A stretch of DNA of 23,201 nt from CAZRZN01 sp964604565 (GTDB taxonomy: Bacteria > Pseudomonadota > Alphaproteobacteria > Rhodobacterales > Rhodobacteraceae): contig CAZRZN010000042.1 in the NCBI GenBank assembly GCA_964604565.1, positions 1 through 23,201 of the forward strand, given 5' to 3'. The notes beneath the pieces are model-generated. The model saw only the letters and a program-made list of their open reading frames with translations, made no database searches and was not told the DNA's origin. The stretch's first letter is position 1; the number at the start of each line of letters is the position of its first letter. Both the position numbers and the translations under genes were made by a program. Positions 22,012 to 23,201 of the stretch are shown here, piece by piece.

Positions 22012-23201
22012 GACGCCCTTGACCCAAGGCGCGCGGCGTTGTCGCGGCTTGCCGTGTAAGTGATCTGGATGAGAATGAGACCATACCAGAACACCTGCGC
22101 ATTCCATGCGGAAAAACTCATAAAAACAATAAAGAAGCCGACCAGCGGCGCAGAGGTGGCATTGGTCCGCAGAACGATGAACACCCATACGAAAAAGGCG
22201 GTGATGACCGTTCCATAAACGACCGGAAAACCCGGTATGAACCCCGCCCCAACCGTATCGCCAAGCCCGGGAATGCGGTCCAGGAAAAAAAATCTCAATC
22301 CATCACTGCCATAACCGAACCAGAAGCCGGGTTCGGCCGCGGAGGCGTCACTGAGGTAGATCAAAAGCGGCGCGACGCGTATCCCCCCACTGTGATCCGC
22401 TTCGAGAACGCTTGCCACGTCCAGCGACCCAAGATTGGCCAGCAGCAGGGTGACGCGCTGGATTGGTTCGTAGTCGATCAGCAAGAAGACTGGCCAAATC
22501 AGGATGCTAATGGCGACAAGGGCGATGACCCAGACGAGTGAGCGAGACAAAACGAACACGGCGGCGATGGCAACAGCGGCAAGAGAGCTGCCACTCAGCA
22601 ACATCGTGATCAGGAAGGCGGTCACGACCTTTTTCCGTATTTTGGGTAGATCAGCGGAATCATTCGACGACGTCGGGAGGCGCAGCAACATGACATAGCA
22701 CAGCATGGTCACCCCGACGATCCGGCCGAGATGCGAGGGCTCCATCGCAAAGGAATTGTAGCTGAACAGCCCCTTGGACAGGATCAGGTTCGGTATCGGC
22801 AAGCCGACGATAGAGGCCACCATCTGGAGGATCGAAAGGATCGCAAAGGCATAAATGATCCACCGCATCATATCCTGAACAAAGGTCCGCTTGTCCTGAA
22901 CACGGTCTAGCAGGCCGGCGACAGCGAAATATCCGAGCGCATAGACAAAGGTCAACGCGACGGACCCCAGTTCACCCACCCCACCCAGAAAGTTGGCACG
23001 CATCGCCATGACCGCAAAAAGGACGAATGCCCAGAAGGCCTGCCGTTGAAGGGCAAGTCCGAACACGAAGAACAGAAACCCGCCCAGAATTGCCGCAAAC
23101 AACACAAGGTAATTGCGTTGACTGCCATCGATGAACAGCGAAACCACAAGTGCGTAGGACAGGAGGATGAAGATCAGAAAGTCGCGTGACTTCAGAACGA
23201 G
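22008..23201 (-). CDS. O-antigen polymerase-like (Wzy-type) membrane protein, 5' end cut by window
   Basis: The frame is open to the right edge, so the N-terminus lies outside; 397 residues are visible. They form about nine or ten hydrophobic helices, with short loops early and a longer periplasmic-type loop (about 245-310) rich in Gly and charged residues. EPSHLGR at visible residues 154-160 resembles a motif often seen in Wzy/ligase-type proteins. Such proteins link lipid-borne repeat units in the periplasm. Sequence conservation in this class is poor, so a ligase or other multispanning protein is possible. An in-frame GTG at 23147 is not the start, because the hydrophobic sequence FLIFILLSYALVVSLFI continues straight through it. 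It is the most upstream gene of the visible operon. Confidence 0.78.
   Translation of the reverse strand, partial: LVLKSRDFLIFILLSYALVVSLFIDGSQRNYLVLFAAILGGFLFFVFGLALQRQAFWAFVLFAVMAMRANFLGGVGELGSVALTFVYALGYFAVAGLLDRVQDKRTFVQDMMRWIIYAFAILSILQMVASIVGLPIPNLILSKGLFSYNSFAMEPSHLGRIVGVTMLCYVMLLRLPTSSNDSADLPKIRKKVVTAFLITMLLSGSSLAAVAIAAVFVLSRSLVWVIALVAISILIWPVFLLIDYEPIQRVTLLLANLGSLDVASVLEADHSGGIRVAPLLIYLSDASAAEPGFWFGYGSDGLRFFFLDRIPGLGDTVGAGFIPGFPVVYGTVITAFFVWVFIVLRTNATSAPLVGFFIVFMSFSAWNAQVFWYGLILIQITYTASRDNAARLGSRAS

Noticed and set aside
1..23201. tRNA, rRNA, CRISPR arrays, insertion sequences and riboswitches looked for.
   Set aside because: No cloverleaf, repeat-spacer pattern, transposase or recognisable aptamer was seen by eye on either strand.

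Overview
The window looks like chromosome of a GC-rich alphaproteobacterium of the Rhodobacteraceae/Roseobacter group. The evidence is the pyrH/frr/uppS block, the sequence of MiaA, a GC-rich 3'-end hairpin element of a kind I associate with that family, and strong G/C preference at third codon positions over most genes. The assignment rests on protein and motif recognition only; no search was run.

Left block (1-5206). The minus strand carries pyrH, frr and the 5' part of uppS. These are normally contiguous, but here an oppositely oriented GlxA-type (DJ-1/PfpI plus AraC) regulator sits between pyrH and frr. Divergent from pyrH, the plus strand carries miaA, overlapping by one base a second AraC-family regulator.

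Middle block (5439-12018, plus strand). This is a complete peptide/nickel-type (Dpp/Opp-like) ABC importer: a Tat-exported family 5 solute-binding protein, two permeases and one polypeptide with both ATPase domains fused. A strong hairpin follows the binding-protein gene. A conserved hairpin/TATTTTTCG element, also found after pyrH, lies between the second permease and the ATPase gene. Imperfect direct repeats about two helical turns apart lie upstream of the operon and downstream of the AraC gene. Both permeases are larger than usual, and the substrate cannot be read from sequence.

A 730-bp convergent gap (12019-12748) follows. It holds a terminator-like hairpin, one doubtful small membrane-protein ORF, a second inverted repeat and otherwise nothing I can identify.

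Right block (23201 down to 12749, minus strand). This is a surface polysaccharide locus. In transcription order: a Wzy-like polymerase (cut by the window edge), a GT4 transferase, a zinc-ribbon methyltransferase, a GT2 transferase, a nucleotidyltransferase/P-loop kinase fusion, two GT4-type transferases (the second with a DUF1972 N-terminus), then rfbC, rfbB and rfbD for dTDP-L-rhamnose. Most junctions are 4-bp ATGA/GTGA overlaps, so this is largely one translationally coupled operon. rfbA, a flippase, a priming transferase and export genes are not present here. The locus probably builds a rhamnose-containing repeat unit. The methyltransferase and polymerase genes are visibly less GC-rich than the rest, consistent with the exchangeable core of such loci. 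The kinase fusion is the least understood gene in the window.
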